A stretch of 64,000 nt of DNA from Gammaproteobacteria bacterium (lineage in GTDB: Bacteria; Pseudomonadota; Gammaproteobacteria; UBA6429; Thiohalophilaceae). The notes below the pieces were generated by a model. The model had not been told where the DNA came from. It worked only from the letters and a program-made list of their open reading frames with translations, and made no database searches. The position numbers were made by a program, and so were the translations under genes. Shown here one piece after another: positions 16,879 through 26,592 of the stretch; position 1 is the first letter of the stretch, and each line of letters opens with the position of its first letter. The DNA lies in the NCBI GenBank assembly GCA_029880855.1, contig JAOUNS010000007.1:62001-126000 (forward strand), written 5' to 3'.

Positions 16879-17436
16879 TCAACGATGCGGCAGTTGGTCC
16901 TGTAATTCCGCCAGCTGATTGCGTAACTGATTCACCTGCCCCTGATTGGAGAAAATCACCTGATCAGGCAACTGGTTTGCGCCGGACTGGATCGAGTGAT
17001 AACGCCCCCGTTCGATAGCAAACCAGGACTCGGCGTTTTTCAGCACTTCATGCTGTTCCGCATCAATGGTCAGGCTGCGCAGATCCAGTTTTCTCACCTT
17101 CTCCAAAACGGCCTGTAATTGGGCCACAATCAGCTGGACATTACGCTTCCAGATTCGGTCGGCGACAATCATCAAATTGATATTTATCAGGATGATCCAG
17201 GGCACCGTGATCAGTAATTCTCTGAACAACAGAGGCCGCCCGCCCGGTGTCAACTGGTGGACCCGATACATGTTCTCTTCCAGGGTGCCCTGCATATCCA
17301 GATAGACCACCAGCATGCCGCTGGCAAACAGCAATAACTCAATCGTGATCAGCCCCCACAACAGCTTCCCCTGCACCTGTTTGTCAATAAACCGGCGCCG
17401 CCGGCGGTACTGATTCTGAAATTCCTGCTGGTTCAT
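16879..17436 (-). CDS. Two-helix membrane protein with cytoplasmic coiled coil
   Basis: The ATG at 17436 overlaps the stop of the heptaheme gene (ATGA); the frame is open further upstream only via TTG. The 185-residue product has a basic N-terminus, helices near 26-47 and 71-95 separated by a short loop, and a C-terminal helical region with a Gln/Leu-rich coiled coil. The layout resembles the transmembrane part of a HAMP-type sensor without an output domain. It resembles the protein at 18211-18771 in layout and flanks the same heptaheme cytochrome. Function unknown. Confidence 0.7.
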   Translation of the reverse strand: MNQQEFQNQYRRRRRFIDKQVQGKLLWGLITIELLLFASGMLVVYLDMQGTLEENMYRVHQLTPGGRPLLFRELLITVPWIILININLMIVADRIWKRNVQLIVAQLQAVLEKVRKLDLRSLTIDAEQHEVLKNAESWFAIERGRYHSIQSGANQLPDQVIFSNQGQVNQLRNQLAELQDQLPHR

Positions 17437-18218
17437 ATATTGTGACACTCCAAACAAAGTGCGGATCGATCATTCTGCATGACCAGCGCTCCGTGTTGTT
17501 TACTGTACCCCACATGGCAGGAGACACAGCTGACCTTGCCTTGCGGCAGTTTGATGCCCGCCCGCAACTGTGATGTCGGACGATAGACACCGTTTTGTTC
17601 CGCTCTGGCATAGTTCACACCCACCGGATGATTCACTGAACCACCGGCATGGCGCAATACACCACGTTCATTGATATTCACTTTGGGTGCGTCGCCACTG
17701 GCCATATGACACTCCAGACATTGTATGGAAAAGGTATCCAGATCCCGCATCACCGGATTGGCCGCCACTGACAAATGGCCGCGCCGCTGAATCGATCCCC
17801 CGGAATCCGCCATTTGGTCAAAAAACTTCTGATCATGGCAACTCAGACAAAACGCCTTGCCGCTGAGCGTACCCCGGATTAAACCCGGCTTGCCCTGGTG
17901 AATGTCATGGCAGGTACTGCAGGTCATATCCCCTTTCCAGTCCAGCGGATAGGCTTCACTCACTGAACCGTTCGGGGCAAATCCACTGGGGTGACTCAAC
18001 TCCAGCGCACCGCGATGACACTGTCCACAGAGGACTTCCTGACTGGTGGTTAATTGGTGTGCGTTGGCTTTATCCACACCGGCCCCGGCCAGATGACAAC
18101 TGATACATTCCAGATTGGGGTGAAAGGGACGATTACCGGTCGCAACGCTGATTGAAACCGCCGCTGCTACAATGCCTGTCAACAGTAACCATCCCTGCAA
18201 GGACAACATTCTATTCAT
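17433..18218 (-). CDS. Heptaheme periplasmic cytochrome c
   Basis: The ATG at 18218 overlaps the 3' end of the preceding gene by 8 nt. The 261-residue product starts with a hydrophobic signal or anchor (about 5-27) and has seven CXXCH motifs (CISCH, CGQCH, CSTCH, CLSCH, CLECH, CVSCH, CLECH), the last close to the C-terminus. His residues outside the motifs could supply distal ligands. It is the middle gene of a three-gene overlapping set between two small membrane proteins, so it may sense or relay periplasmic redox state to them. This is inferred from position only. Confidence 0.8.
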   Translation of the reverse strand: MNRMLSLQGWLLLTGIVAAAVSISVATGNRPFHPNLECISCHLAGAGVDKANAHQLTTSQEVLCGQCHRGALELSHPSGFAPNGSVSEAYPLDWKGDMTCSTCHDIHQGKPGLIRGTLSGKAFCLSCHDQKFFDQMADSGGSIQRRGHLSVAANPVMRDLDTFSIQCLECHMASGDAPKVNINERGVLRHAGGSVNHPVGVNYARAEQNGVYRPTSQLRAGIKLPQGKVSCVSCHVGYSKQHGALVMQNDRSALCLECHNI

Positions 18219-18771
18219 CAAATCTGACCTGCCGAACCTGGGATTTGATCTCTTCCAGTACCCGCGCCAATTCAGCTTCAGAACCGGGTCTACCGGCATC
18301 CAGCAGGTCCAGTGCTTTTCTGATCTGCGCATCCAGTGTGCCGTAATGCCGATGCAGGGTGGTAATACTCTCCTGCAGCAATGCGGAGACATCCTGCAAG
18401 GCATCATCCTTGCGCACCCCGATGGGTGAAGCACCGCTGCCCGCCTGTTCCAGATTCCGACTGAACCGATACAGCGGACCGGCGATTTTGAAACTGGAAT
18501 AGAGCGTAATCAACCAGGTGACAAAGGCGACAAACGAGAGCAAACACAGCCCGCTGATCAACAGGACCGGCTTGAGGTGTTTTTGCGTCAGGCTGTGGGC
18601 ATAGATAATTTCTGCATAGCTGGTGCCCGCCTGGTCGGTGAGAAAAAACACACTCAGTACCAATAAGGCGGCAGCACCGATACCGGTGAGCAGCGACAAT
18701 CGGGAGACCAATTTCAGATCCAGCCCGCCCCCCCGCATAAATTGCGATGTAAAACTGTGTATAAATGCCAT
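18211..18771 (-). CDS. Two-helix HAMP-like membrane protein
   Basis: The start is uncertain. I use the ATG at 18771; an in-frame TTG at 18894 would add 41 residues and overlap the divergent ccmA region. The 186-residue product has helices near 20-43 and 66-90, followed by an IAGPLYRFSRNLE segment typical of the membrane-proximal end of HAMP-like proteins seen near multiheme cytochromes, then an amphipathic helical tail. No kinase, GGDEF or chemoreceptor output domain is present. It begins the three-gene set with the heptaheme cytochrome. Confidence 0.7.
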   Translation of the reverse strand: MAFIHSFTSQFMRGGGLDLKLVSRLSLLTGIGAAALLVLSVFFLTDQAGTSYAEIIYAHSLTQKHLKPVLLISGLCLLSFVAFVTWLITLYSSFKIAGPLYRFSRNLEQAGSGASPIGVRKDDALQDVSALLQESITTLHRHYGTLDAQIRKALDLLDAGRPGSEAELARVLEEIKSQVRQVRFDE

Positions 18772-18941
18772 ACCCTGTTTTCGGTCTCGCCGGTTCAATT
18801 CTTTAGTCAGCCAATCGGAACTGATCGAATTATGTGAAAAGACCCGTTTGCTGGTATGATTGACCGGCTTTGATAACGAAAGCTGATAATTCAATCATTT
18901 ACGACAAGATTAACCCTAACGAATCCGGTTTTAACCCCAAG

Positions 18942-19589
18942 ATGTCCAACAGCAGCCAGGCCAAATCCGGCCCGTGTCTTGAAGTGCGCGGCCTGAAATC
19001 CATCCGCGATGACCGTGTTCTGTTTTCTGATATGCATTTCAGCCTGAGTCCCGGCCATGCGCTGCAAATCGAAGGCCCCAATGGCAGCGGCAAAACCACC
19101 ATGTTACGGATTTTGTGCGGTCTGGGTGTCCCCACTGAAGGTGAGATTCTCTGGAACGGCATCCCCATCGATGAAGATCGGGCGGCCTATGCTGCCGGTA
19201 TGGCCTTTATCGGGCATGCCCACGGCATCAAAAGTGAGTTGACCCCGCTGGAAAACCTGCAAGTCGCCATGGCTATGGAGAACACCCGTGAGGATGTGTC
19301 ACTGGAAGAAATCCTGCAACGGGTGGGGCTGCGTGGCTTCGAGGATGTCCCGGCCCGTACCCTGTCTGCCGGTCAGTGTCGCCGGGTGGCCATGGGCCGA
19401 CTGTTTATGTCCCGGGCGAAGCTGTGGATTCTGGATGAACCCTTTACGGCGCTGGATGTCGAAGGCCAGGCACAAATAGAGAAGATGATGGTGGATCATG
19501 TGACCCAGGGCGGCATGGTGATCCTGACTTCACACCACCCGCTGCAACTGGCGGATGGCATGTTACAGACGATAAGCTTGCGAAAATGA
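18942..19589 (+). CDS. ccmA: Cytochrome c maturation ABC ATPase CcmA
   Basis: ATPase of the CcmABCD complex, which frees holo-CcmE from CcmC. Seen: Walker A GPNGSGKTT, signature LSAGQCRR, Walker B LWILDEP and the switch His (LTSHH). I choose the ATG at 18942 (215 residues, usual length 205-215) over an upstream in-frame TTG at 18870. The stop overlaps the ccmB start (ATGA). First gene of a complete ccmABCDEFGHI operon; its proximity to the multiheme genes fits a high demand for heme attachment. Confidence 0.94.
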   Translation: MSNSSQAKSGPCLEVRGLKSIRDDRVLFSDMHFSLSPGHALQIEGPNGSGKTTMLRILCGLGVPTEGEILWNGIPIDEDRAAYAAGMAFIGHAHGIKSELTPLENLQVAMAMENTREDVSLEEILQRVGLRGFEDVPARTLSAGQCRRVAMGRLFMSRAKLWILDEPFTALDVEGQAQIEKMMVDHVTQGGMVILTSHHPLQLADGMLQTISLRK

Positions 19590-20269
19590 ACAACACCGGT
19601 TTATTCACTGCCTTCCTCACGATCCTGAAACGGGACCTGACACTCGCCTATCGCACCCGATCCGAAGTCGTCAATCCCTTATTGTTTTTCATCATCGTCA
19701 TCAGCCTGTTCCCGCTGGCGGTCAGTCCCGATCCCAATATCCTGCGCAAGCTTGCCCCCGGTGTGATCTGGGTGGCCGCACTACTTGCCACACTGTTGTC
19801 ACTGGACAGCCTGTTTCGCTCCGATTTCGATGACGGTGCCCTGGATCAACTTTTATTGAGTGTCCATCCGACGCCGGTTCTGGTACTGGCCAAGGTATTG
19901 GCCCACTGGATGGTCACCGGTATCCCTTTGTTGTTGCTCTCACCCTTGCTGGCTGTCCTGTTACATCTGCCCACAGATGCCATCGGTGTCCTGCTGGCCA
20001 CTCTGGCCCTGGGCAGTCCGGTGCTCAGTCTGGTTGGTGCTATCGGTGTGGCACTCACTGTAGGTCTGCGTCGCGGTGGCGTGTTGCTCTCATTATTGAT
20101 ATTGCCCTTGTACATTCCGGTGTTAATTTTTGCCGCCAATGCGGTCGGTAACGCCGCCGCCGGTTTGATCATCACCGGGCAACTCTATTTTCTGGCGGCT
20201 TTGCTGGTATTATCACTGACCCTCGCACCTGTTGCAGCCGCAGCGGCACTGCGAATCAGTTTGCGTTAA
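19586..20269 (+). CDS. ccmB: Heme exporter membrane subunit CcmB
   Basis: The 227-residue protein has six predicted membrane helices and the CcmB-type N-terminus (LTLAYRTRSEVVNPLLFF). It is the membrane partner of CcmA in releasing holo-CcmE. It overlaps ccmA by 4 nt and is followed after 78 nt by ccmC. Confidence 0.94.
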   Translation: MNNTGLFTAFLTILKRDLTLAYRTRSEVVNPLLFFIIVISLFPLAVSPDPNILRKLAPGVIWVAALLATLLSLDSLFRSDFDDGALDQLLLSVHPTPVLVLAKVLAHWMVTGIPLLLLSPLLAVLLHLPTDAIGVLLATLALGSPVLSLVGAIGVALTVGLRRGGVLLSLLILPLYIPVLIFAANAVGNAAAGLIITGQLYFLAALLVLSLTLAPVAAAAALRISLR

Positions 20270-20347
20270 TGAAAACTGATCCTGGTCAAACTTTGATCCA
20301 CAGGGTTGTGGTGTAGAATAACGGACGACTTAACTTGAGTAGCTGAT

Positions 20348-21088
20348 ATGTGGTTGTGGTTTCATAAACTGGGTTCACCCAAATATTTTTATACACTGGC
20401 GGGAAAACTGATCCCCTGGTTTGGCTGGATAACACTGCTGCTGGTGCTGGCCGGACTGTATGGCGGCTTGATCCTCGCCCCCACTGATTATCAGCAGGGT
20501 GAAAGTTATCGCATCATCTATATTCATGTCCCGGCCGCCTGGATGTCGCTGTTTATTTATATTGTGATGGCGATCTGTGGCGCCATCGGCCTGATCTGGA
20601 AAATGAAAATGGCCGATATCATTGCCTCCAGCTCCGCTCCCATTGGGGCTGCATTCACCTTTCTCGCACTGGTCACCGGTTCACTGTGGGGCAAACCCAT
20701 GTGGGGGACCTGGTGGACCTGGGATGCGCGCCTCACCTCGGAATTGATTTTACTGTTCCTCTATCTTGGTTTTATGGGTTTGCAATCCGCCATCGTGGAT
20801 CGACGCACCGCCGCCAATGCCTGTGCTGTACTGGCGCTGGTGGGTGTGGTGAATATTCCCATCATCCATTACTCGGTGGAATGGTGGAACACCCTGCACC
20901 AGGGCAGCACCGTGATGCGTATGGATAAACCGGCCATGGATACCCGTATGCTGATTCCCCTGCTCCTCATGTGGCTGTCCAGTCAGTTTTATTATGGTAC
21001 TGTGCTCATGATGCGGGCACGCAACGAGGTTCTGGATCGGGAGCGCGATACCGGGTGGGTGAAAGAACTGGCAATGGAGGGTAAATAA
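20348..21088 (+). CDS. ccmC: Heme-handling protein CcmC
   Basis: The 246-residue protein has six membrane helices and the tryptophan-rich heme-handling motif (WGTWWTWDARLTSE near residues 119-132), with conserved His residues in periplasmic loops. It loads heme onto CcmE. The stop is directly followed by the ccmD ATG with no gap. Confidence 0.95.
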   Translation: MWLWFHKLGSPKYFYTLAGKLIPWFGWITLLLVLAGLYGGLILAPTDYQQGESYRIIYIHVPAAWMSLFIYIVMAICGAIGLIWKMKMADIIASSSAPIGAAFTFLALVTGSLWGKPMWGTWWTWDARLTSELILLFLYLGFMGLQSAIVDRRTAANACAVLALVGVVNIPIIHYSVEWWNTLHQGSTVMRMDKPAMDTRMLIPLLLMWLSSQFYYGTVLMMRARNEVLDRERDTGWVKELAMEGK

Positions 21089-21250
21089 ATGGGCCTCCCC
21101 GATTTTGGCAAATACGCTTTTTATGTCTGGACCTCATACGGGATTGCCGCCTTCGTCATGATCATCAACCTCGTGTTGCCCATGCTGAAGCGCAAGGAAA
21201 TCCTCAAGACCCTGAACCGAAAATTACGCAGAGAACAGAGTAAATCATGA
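21089..21250 (+). CDS. ccmD: CcmD small membrane subunit
   Basis: A 53-residue protein starts directly after the ccmC stop and overlaps the ccmE start (ATGA). It has the CcmD pattern: a short N-terminus with [10 protein letters not shown], one membrane helix (about 16-32) and a basic C-terminal tail (LKRKE...NRKLRRE). CcmD stabilises holo-CcmE release in the CcmABCD complex. Confidence 0.92.
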   Translation: MGLPDFGKYAFYVWTSYGIAAFVMIINLVLPMLKRKEILKTLNRKLRREQSKS

Positions 21251-21711
21251 GAATCATCCCCAAACACGCTCATCGTCGTAAACGTCTTGGCCTGATCCTG
21301 CTGTTATTGGCCGGTGTCGGCACATCTGTCGGCTTTGTCACCATGGCGCTCAATGAGAATATGAATCACTTCTACAGCCCGACCGAGGTTGTCGACGGCA
21401 AGGCGCCGAAGAATCACACCTTCCGTATCGGAGGTATGGTCCGTACCGGCACGGTAAAACGCAGCAACAGCAGTCTGGATGTGAATTTTGAAGTGACAGA
21501 CACGGCCAAGAATGTCCAGGTGTTATATACCGGCATCCTGCCTGACCTGTTCCGTGAAGGACAGGGTGTGGTCGCCCAGGGCAAACTGAATGACGACGGG
21601 ATCTTCGTCGCCTCACAGGTCCTGGCCAAACATGATGAAACCTATATGCCGCCGGAAGCCGGCCAAGCCATTAAAGACGCCCAAAAACTCAAGGCCAGCC
21701 TGAAGGAGTAA
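21247..21711 (+). CDS. ccmE: Periplasmic heme chaperone CcmE
   Basis: The 154-residue protein has an N-terminal membrane anchor (about 13-33) and an OB-fold domain. It ends with the heme-binding [12 protein letters not shown] motif, with His129 expected to bind heme covalently and Tyr133 conserved. It carries heme from CcmC to CcmF. Confidence 0.96.
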   Translation: MRIIPKHAHRRKRLGLILLLLAGVGTSVGFVTMALNENMNHFYSPTEVVDGKAPKNHTFRIGGMVRTGTVKRSNSSLDVNFEVTDTAKNVQVLYTGILPDLFREGQGVVAQGKLNDDGIFVASQVLAKHDETYMPPEAGQAIKDAQKLKASLKE

Positions 21712-21717
21712 CCCCCC

Positions 21718-23703
21718 ATGATCCCGGAACTCGGCCATTTCGCCCTCGTCCTGGCCCTGTGCCTGGCACTGGTGCAAGGCACCATCCCACTGATTGGCGC
21801 ACAACAGGGCGTTGTCAGCTGGATGAAACTGTCGCGTCACGCCGCGCTGGGCCAGTTTGTCTTTATGCTCATCGCCTTACTGGCATTGGCCCACGCCTTC
21901 ATTAGTAATGATTTCAGTCTGGTCTATGTGGCCAACAACTCCAACTCCGCTCTGCCGGTGCAGTATCGGATCTCGGCGGTCTGGGGCGCCCATGAGGGTT
22001 CATTGTTGTTGTGGGCCTTTATTCTTTCCTTCTGGACAGTCGCCGTCGCCCTGACCAGTCGCTCTCTGCCACTGGATACCGTGGCCCGCGTTATCAGTGT
22101 GATGGGACTGGTAAGTATTGGTTTCCTGCTGTTCATGCTGCTGACCTCCAATCCGTTTGATCGCATTCCGTTGCAGAACATCCCACAGGATGGTCGTGAT
22201 TTGAATCCGTTGTTGCAGGATATTGGATTAATCTTGCATCCACCCATGCTCTATATGGGTTATGTGGGATTTTCAGTTGCCTTCGCCTTTGCCATCGCCG
22301 CACTCATCGGCGGCAAGCTGGACGCCACCTGGGCGCGCTGGTCACGACCGTGGACGGCCACCGCCTGGATATTCCTCACTCTGGGTATCGCACTGGGCAG
22401 TTGGTGGGCCTATTACGAACTGGGTTGGGGTGGCTGGTGGTTCTGGGACCCGGTGGAAAACGCCTCCTTTATGCCCTGGCTGGTGGGTACCGCCCTGCTC
22501 CATTCATTGGCGGTTTCTGAAAAGCGTAATGCATTCAAAAGCTGGACCGTGTTGCTGGCTGTGTTTGCCTTTTCACTCAGCCTGCTCGGCACCTTCCTGG
22601 TCCGCTCCGGTGTGTTGACCTCGGTGCATGCCTTTGCCACCGATCCGGAACGTGGTGTCTTTATTCTGATCTTCCTGCTCATCGTCATCGGTGGCTCACT
22701 GCTTTTATACGCCTTGCGCGCCGGCACCATCAAAAGCATCGGCGGTTTCGAACTGTTATCGCGGGAAACCCTGCTGTTGTGCAATAACGTTTTGCTGGTG
22801 GTGGCTACCGCAACCATCCTGCTTGGCACCATTTATCCGCTATTTATGGATGCAATGGGCATGGGCAAAATTTCTGTAGGGCCACCCTATTTCAACAGTG
22901 TGTTTGTCCCCATCGCGGCAGTCATTGCTGTGCTGATGGGCATTGGCCCTATGGCTCGGTGGAAAAACAACGATTCGTCACGCCTGGGCAGGTACCTGAT
23001 CCTGCCACTGATGACCAGTGTGCTGCTTGGTGTGGTCTTTACCCTGCTGGTATTCGATAACTATCCTGTAATGGTGATCATCGGCATGATCCTCGCTTTC
23101 TGGATTGTCACGACCATTACCCGGGACCTGGTGGACAAACTCTCCGGCAAGGGCAACAAACTGCTCGCCCTGGCAAGTCTGCCACGTCATTATTACAGCA
23201 TGACCATTGCCCACCTTGGTGTGGCCATGTTTATCGTCGGTGTCACCCTGACCAGCCACTATAGTGTGGAGCGAGATGTGCGCATGGCGCAGAACACAGC
23301 GGTGGAACTGGCCGGATATGAATTCAAATTCATGGGCATCGACACGCGCAAAGGGCCGAACTACGAAAGTAATCTGGGTGTGGTACAGGTCACCAAAAAC
23401 GGCAAGGATGTAGTGACACTCCATCCAGAGAAGCGTTTTTACTTTGTGCAGCAGAATCCCATGACCGAAGCCGCTATCGATGCCGGTCTGTTCCGGGATA
23501 TCTATGTCTCGCTGGGTGAGCGCCTGCCGGATGGTCAATCCTGGGCGGTGCGCCTCTATTACAAACCCTTTATCCGCTGGATCTGGCTGGGATGTCTGGT
23601 GATGGCTTTCGGCGGCCTGCTTGCCGCCACCGACAAGCGTTATCGCCTTCAGCAACGTCGAGCTGCGAAAGTACCTGCCGGTGCAGCGGCTGCAGGAGCC
23701 TGA
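21718..23703 (+). CDS. ccmF: Cytochrome c heme lyase subunit CcmF
   Basis: The 661-residue multi-helix membrane protein carries the tryptophan-rich motif (GWGGWWFWDPVENASF, residues about 238-253) and conserved periplasmic His residues. With CcmH and CcmI it attaches heme to CXXCH motifs. Length is typical. Only one ccmF-type gene is visible here, although two neighbouring cytochromes have CX3CH motifs. Confidence 0.95.
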   Translation: MIPELGHFALVLALCLALVQGTIPLIGAQQGVVSWMKLSRHAALGQFVFMLIALLALAHAFISNDFSLVYVANNSNSALPVQYRISAVWGAHEGSLLLWAFILSFWTVAVALTSRSLPLDTVARVISVMGLVSIGFLLFMLLTSNPFDRIPLQNIPQDGRDLNPLLQDIGLILHPPMLYMGYVGFSVAFAFAIAALIGGKLDATWARWSRPWTATAWIFLTLGIALGSWWAYYELGWGGWWFWDPVENASFMPWLVGTALLHSLAVSEKRNAFKSWTVLLAVFAFSLSLLGTFLVRSGVLTSVHAFATDPERGVFILIFLLIVIGGSLLLYALRAGTIKSIGGFELLSRETLLLCNNVLLVVATATILLGTIYPLFMDAMGMGKISVGPPYFNSVFVPIAAVIAVLMGIGPMARWKNNDSSRLGRYLILPLMTSVLLGVVFTLLVFDNYPVMVIIGMILAFWIVTTITRDLVDKLSGKGNKLLALASLPRHYYSMTIAHLGVAMFIVGVTLTSHYSVERDVRMAQNTAVELAGYEFKFMGIDTRKGPNYESNLGVVQVTKNGKDVVTLHPEKRFYFVQQNPMTEAAIDAGLFRDIYVSLGERLPDGQSWAVRLYYKPFIRWIWLGCLVMAFGGLLAATDKRYRLQQRRAAKVPAGAAAAGA

Positions 23704-24254
23704 TGATGTCAGAGAATAAGATCCGCCCTTTCATTCCACTGATCGTCTTTATCGGCTTGTGCGTGCTGCTCGGTATTGGTCTGGGCCTGAACCCCCGTGA
23801 GGTTCCCTCCCCCCTGATCAACAAACCGGCACCGGCCTTTAAACTGCCGCAACTGCACGCGCCGGATCAATTCCTCAGCGAAGCGGATATGAAAGGCAAG
23901 GTCGTCATGTTCAATGTGTGGGCCAGTTGGTGTGCCGCCTGTCGTCAAGAACACGGTTTTCTGATGGAGCTTTACAAGCAAAACATCATTCCCATTTATG
24001 GGCTCAATTATAAAGATGAAGCCGAAGATGCCAAACGCTGGCTGATCCAGTATGGCGGCAATCCCTATGCAGCCTCGGCCCATGATTTGTCAGGTCGGGT
24101 CGGGATTGACTGGGGTGTGTATGGTGTACCCGAGACCTTCATCCTCGATAAGCGCGGTATGATTCGCTACAAACACATCGGCCCGGTGCACTATCAGGTT
24201 TGGCAGGAGACTCTGCTGCCCATCATTCAACAACTACAGGCTGAACCATTATGA
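23703..24254 (+). CDS. ccmG: Thiol-disulfide protein CcmG (DsbE)
   Basis: The start is one of two adjacent ATGs overlapping the ccmF stop, after an AGGAG site. The 183-residue protein has an N-terminal membrane anchor (about 9-29) and a thioredoxin fold with WCAAC (Cys77/Cys80) and the cis-Pro segment (YGVPET). It reduces apocytochrome cysteines before heme attachment. The stop overlaps ccmH (ATGA). Confidence 0.93.
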   Translation: MMSENKIRPFIPLIVFIGLCVLLGIGLGLNPREVPSPLINKPAPAFKLPQLHAPDQFLSEADMKGKVVMFNVWASWCAACRQEHGFLMELYKQNIIPIYGLNYKDEAEDAKRWLIQYGGNPYAASAHDLSGRVGIDWGVYGVPETFILDKRGMIRYKHIGPVHYQVWQETLLPIIQQLQAEPL

Positions 24255-24721
24255 TACTACGCAGACTGCTCAGCGGCCTGTTGCTGCTCGGTTGGGTCAT
24301 GACAGCACATGCAGGAATCTATGCATTTGAATTTGATGATCCGGCAAAAGAAGCCCGTTTCAAACGACTCAGTGAAGAACTGCGCTGCCTGGTCTGTCAA
24401 AACCAGACTCTGGCTGATTCCGGTGCGGGCCTGGCCCTCGATCTGCGCAAGGAGCTGCATCAAATGGTCTTGCGTAATGCCAGTGATGAAGAGATCAAAA
24501 CCTTCATGGTAAGCCGTTACGGGGATTTTGTACTCTACAACCCGCCGGTGAAATCCTCCACTTATCTGTTGTGGTTTGGTCCCTTCGTGCTGGTGGTGAT
24601 CGCCCTGGTGATCCTGATCATGGCGATTCGACGTAACAGAGAACGGCCGGTGAAAGCACTCTCTCCGGATGATCTTAAACGGGCCCAACGCCTTCTGGCC
24701 GGCAAAGACAAAGAGGTTTAA
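24251..24721 (+). CDS. ccmH: Cytochrome c maturation protein CcmH
   Basis: The 156-residue protein has a signal peptide, the LRCLVCQNQ redox motif (Cys46/Cys49) and a C-terminal membrane helix (about 98-119). It resolves or prepares apocytochrome thiols. Here CcmH and CcmI are separate genes, unlike the fused E. coli CcmH. Confidence 0.95.
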   Translation: MILRRLLSGLLLLGWVMTAHAGIYAFEFDDPAKEARFKRLSEELRCLVCQNQTLADSGAGLALDLRKELHQMVLRNASDEEIKTFMVSRYGDFVLYNPPVKSSTYLLWFGPFVLVVIALVILIMAIRRNRERPVKALSPDDLKRAQRLLAGKDKEV

Positions 24722-24727
24722 TAATCA

Positions 24728-25981
24728 ATGACGTTATTCTGGGTCCTTGCGGTCCTCATGATCCTGTTGGGTCTGGGTTTTATCCTGCCGCCACTGCTGG
24801 CAAAAAAAGAAGAAGCCGAACTTGGCCATGATGAATTGAACATCTCCATCTATCGCCAGAAGCTGGCTGATCTGGATAAGAATGAAGACAACCTCTCTGC
24901 CGAAGAACTGCAACAGGCGCGACAGGAGATCGAACAGAGCCTGATCCAGGATATGGATGCGGCGGCCGGTCATAAAACCCATGCCGATGAACCTGCCAAA
25001 ATGGGACTGGTGATCGGTCTTGCAGTCGCATTGCCGCTCATCGCCCTGCTGTTCTACTGGGTCAAGGCCCCGGTCCAGTTCGAACAAATGCTGGCCTATG
25101 ATCCGGAGAGCAATGCCCGCCCCGCACAGCGCAATCTGCCGCCGATCCACGAGATGGTGGCCAAGCTGGAAGCCAAGATGCAGCAAAACCCCGGCGATCC
25201 CAAGGGTTGGCAATTACTCGGGCGCTCCTATTTTGTCATGGGCCGTTATGACGATGCCGCCATGGCGTATGGCCGCGCCCATGCCCTGGCCGGTGATGAA
25301 CCCGACCTCCTCGCTGATTACGCCGAATCCCTGGCCATGGGCCTGAACGGTAACATGCAGGGTAAACCGGCCCAGCTGATCGGCCGGGCCCTGGCCAAAC
25401 AACCGGACCATCCCAAATCACTCTGGCTGGCCGGTGCAGCTGAATACCAAAACGGTAAATTTCAAAATGCTGTCAACCATTGGCAAAGGCTGTTAAGCAT
25501 GCACCCCGATCCGCAAAGCGATGGGGCCGTCACGCTGCAAAAACGCATCGATGAAGCAAGGGCACAAATGGGTAAAGGCCCGCTCCCGGCAACCACCCTG
25601 CAGGCAAAGGCCCCCGCCAACAAGGCTGTCGGCAAGACCCAGGTCCAGGTCAAGGTTGATCTTGATCCCGGCCTCAAGGCCAAAGCCAACGCGGATGACA
25701 CCGTATTTATTTTTGCCCGTGCGGTACAGGGGCCGCCCATGCCACTGGCCATTGTGAAGAAAAAGGTCAGAGACCTGCCACTGACCGTCAAACTGGATGA
25801 CTCCATGGCCATGATGGCCAACATGACCATGTCCAGCTTCCCGCAGGTCTATATCGGCGCCCGCATCTCCAAATCCGGCAATGCCACCCCCCAAAGCGGT
25901 GACCTGCAGGGCCGCTCTGCACCAATCCAGACCGGCAAACAGACAAAGGTCACTATATCCATCAATCAGGAAGTGTTTTAA
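24728..25981 (+). CDS. ccmI: Apocytochrome chaperone CcmI (CycH-type, TPR)
   Basis: The 417-residue protein has two membrane helices (about 2-20 and 93-112) flanking a cytoplasmic coiled segment, followed by TPR-like helices (WQLLGRSYFVMGRYDDAAMAY and following). The C-terminal beta-rich domain (FIFARAVQGPPMPLAIVKK) is typical of long CcmI proteins. It holds the apocytochrome C-terminus and is the last gene of the ccm operon. Confidence 0.93.
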   Translation: MTLFWVLAVLMILLGLGFILPPLLAKKEEAELGHDELNISIYRQKLADLDKNEDNLSAEELQQARQEIEQSLIQDMDAAAGHKTHADEPAKMGLVIGLAVALPLIALLFYWVKAPVQFEQMLAYDPESNARPAQRNLPPIHEMVAKLEAKMQQNPGDPKGWQLLGRSYFVMGRYDDAAMAYGRAHALAGDEPDLLADYAESLAMGLNGNMQGKPAQLIGRALAKQPDHPKSLWLAGAAEYQNGKFQNAVNHWQRLLSMHPDPQSDGAVTLQKRIDEARAQMGKGPLPATTLQAKAPANKAVGKTQVQVKVDLDPGLKAKANADDTVFIFARAVQGPPMPLAIVKKKVRDLPLTVKLDDSMAMMANMTMSSFPQVYIGARISKSGNATPQSGDLQGRSAPIQTGKQTKVTISINQEVF

Positions 25982-26012
25982 GTTTTTGGGGAGACTGCCG
26001 TTTAACTAAATA

Positions 26013-26486
26013 ATGAAAGCAGAGCGTCTTCCCAAAAATGCCCGTCTGCCGGCTCTCACCCCGATTGAGCCGGTCACTGACGCACAATTCGAACAATATT
26101 ATGACCTGCGCTGGCGTGTCCTGAGGGCGCCCTGGAAACAGCCCAGAGGCAGCGAGCGTGACGAGCGCGAGGACGACAGCTGCCATCTCATGGTGCTGGA
26201 CAATGACGGCCGAATCATCGGTGTGGCTCGTCTGCATATGAATACCCCGCAACAGGCCCAGATCCGCTTTATGGCGGTAGAGACCCGTCAACAACGTCAG
26301 GGCATTGGCAAAAAGCTGCTGCTGGCACTGGAAGACAAGGCCCGTGAATGGGGCGCGGAAGAGATCATTTTCGAGGCCCGCGCCAATATCGCCGGTTTCT
26401 ACAAACGCTTTGGCTACAAGACCCTGGCGCCGGGTAATACCCTGTTCGGCAACATCTACCATTACAAGATGCACAAACACCTGTAA
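26013..26486 (+). CDS. GNAT-family N-acetyltransferase
   Basis: The 157-residue protein shows the acetyl-CoA binding signature (RQQRQGIGKKLL, residues about 94-105) and the GNAT strand/helix order, ending in NIAGFYKRFGYK. The substrate is unknown; the overall pattern resembles the ElaA/YjcF-like group. It lies 31 nt after ccmI with no clear ribosome site, so it may be weakly translated. Confidence 0.85.
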   Translation: MKAERLPKNARLPALTPIEPVTDAQFEQYYDLRWRVLRAPWKQPRGSERDEREDDSCHLMVLDNDGRIIGVARLHMNTPQQAQIRFMAVETRQQRQGIGKKLLLALEDKAREWGAEEIIFEARANIAGFYKRFGYKTLAPGNTLFGNIYHYKMHKHL

Positions 26487-26592
26487 ACTCGTCCCATGGA
26501 GACAACTGCCGGCTATCGTCGAACGGGGTGGCTACCCTGACTTCTCATCGCCATACCGGTCACCGGGCTACGAAGTAACCATTGCACCTTCC

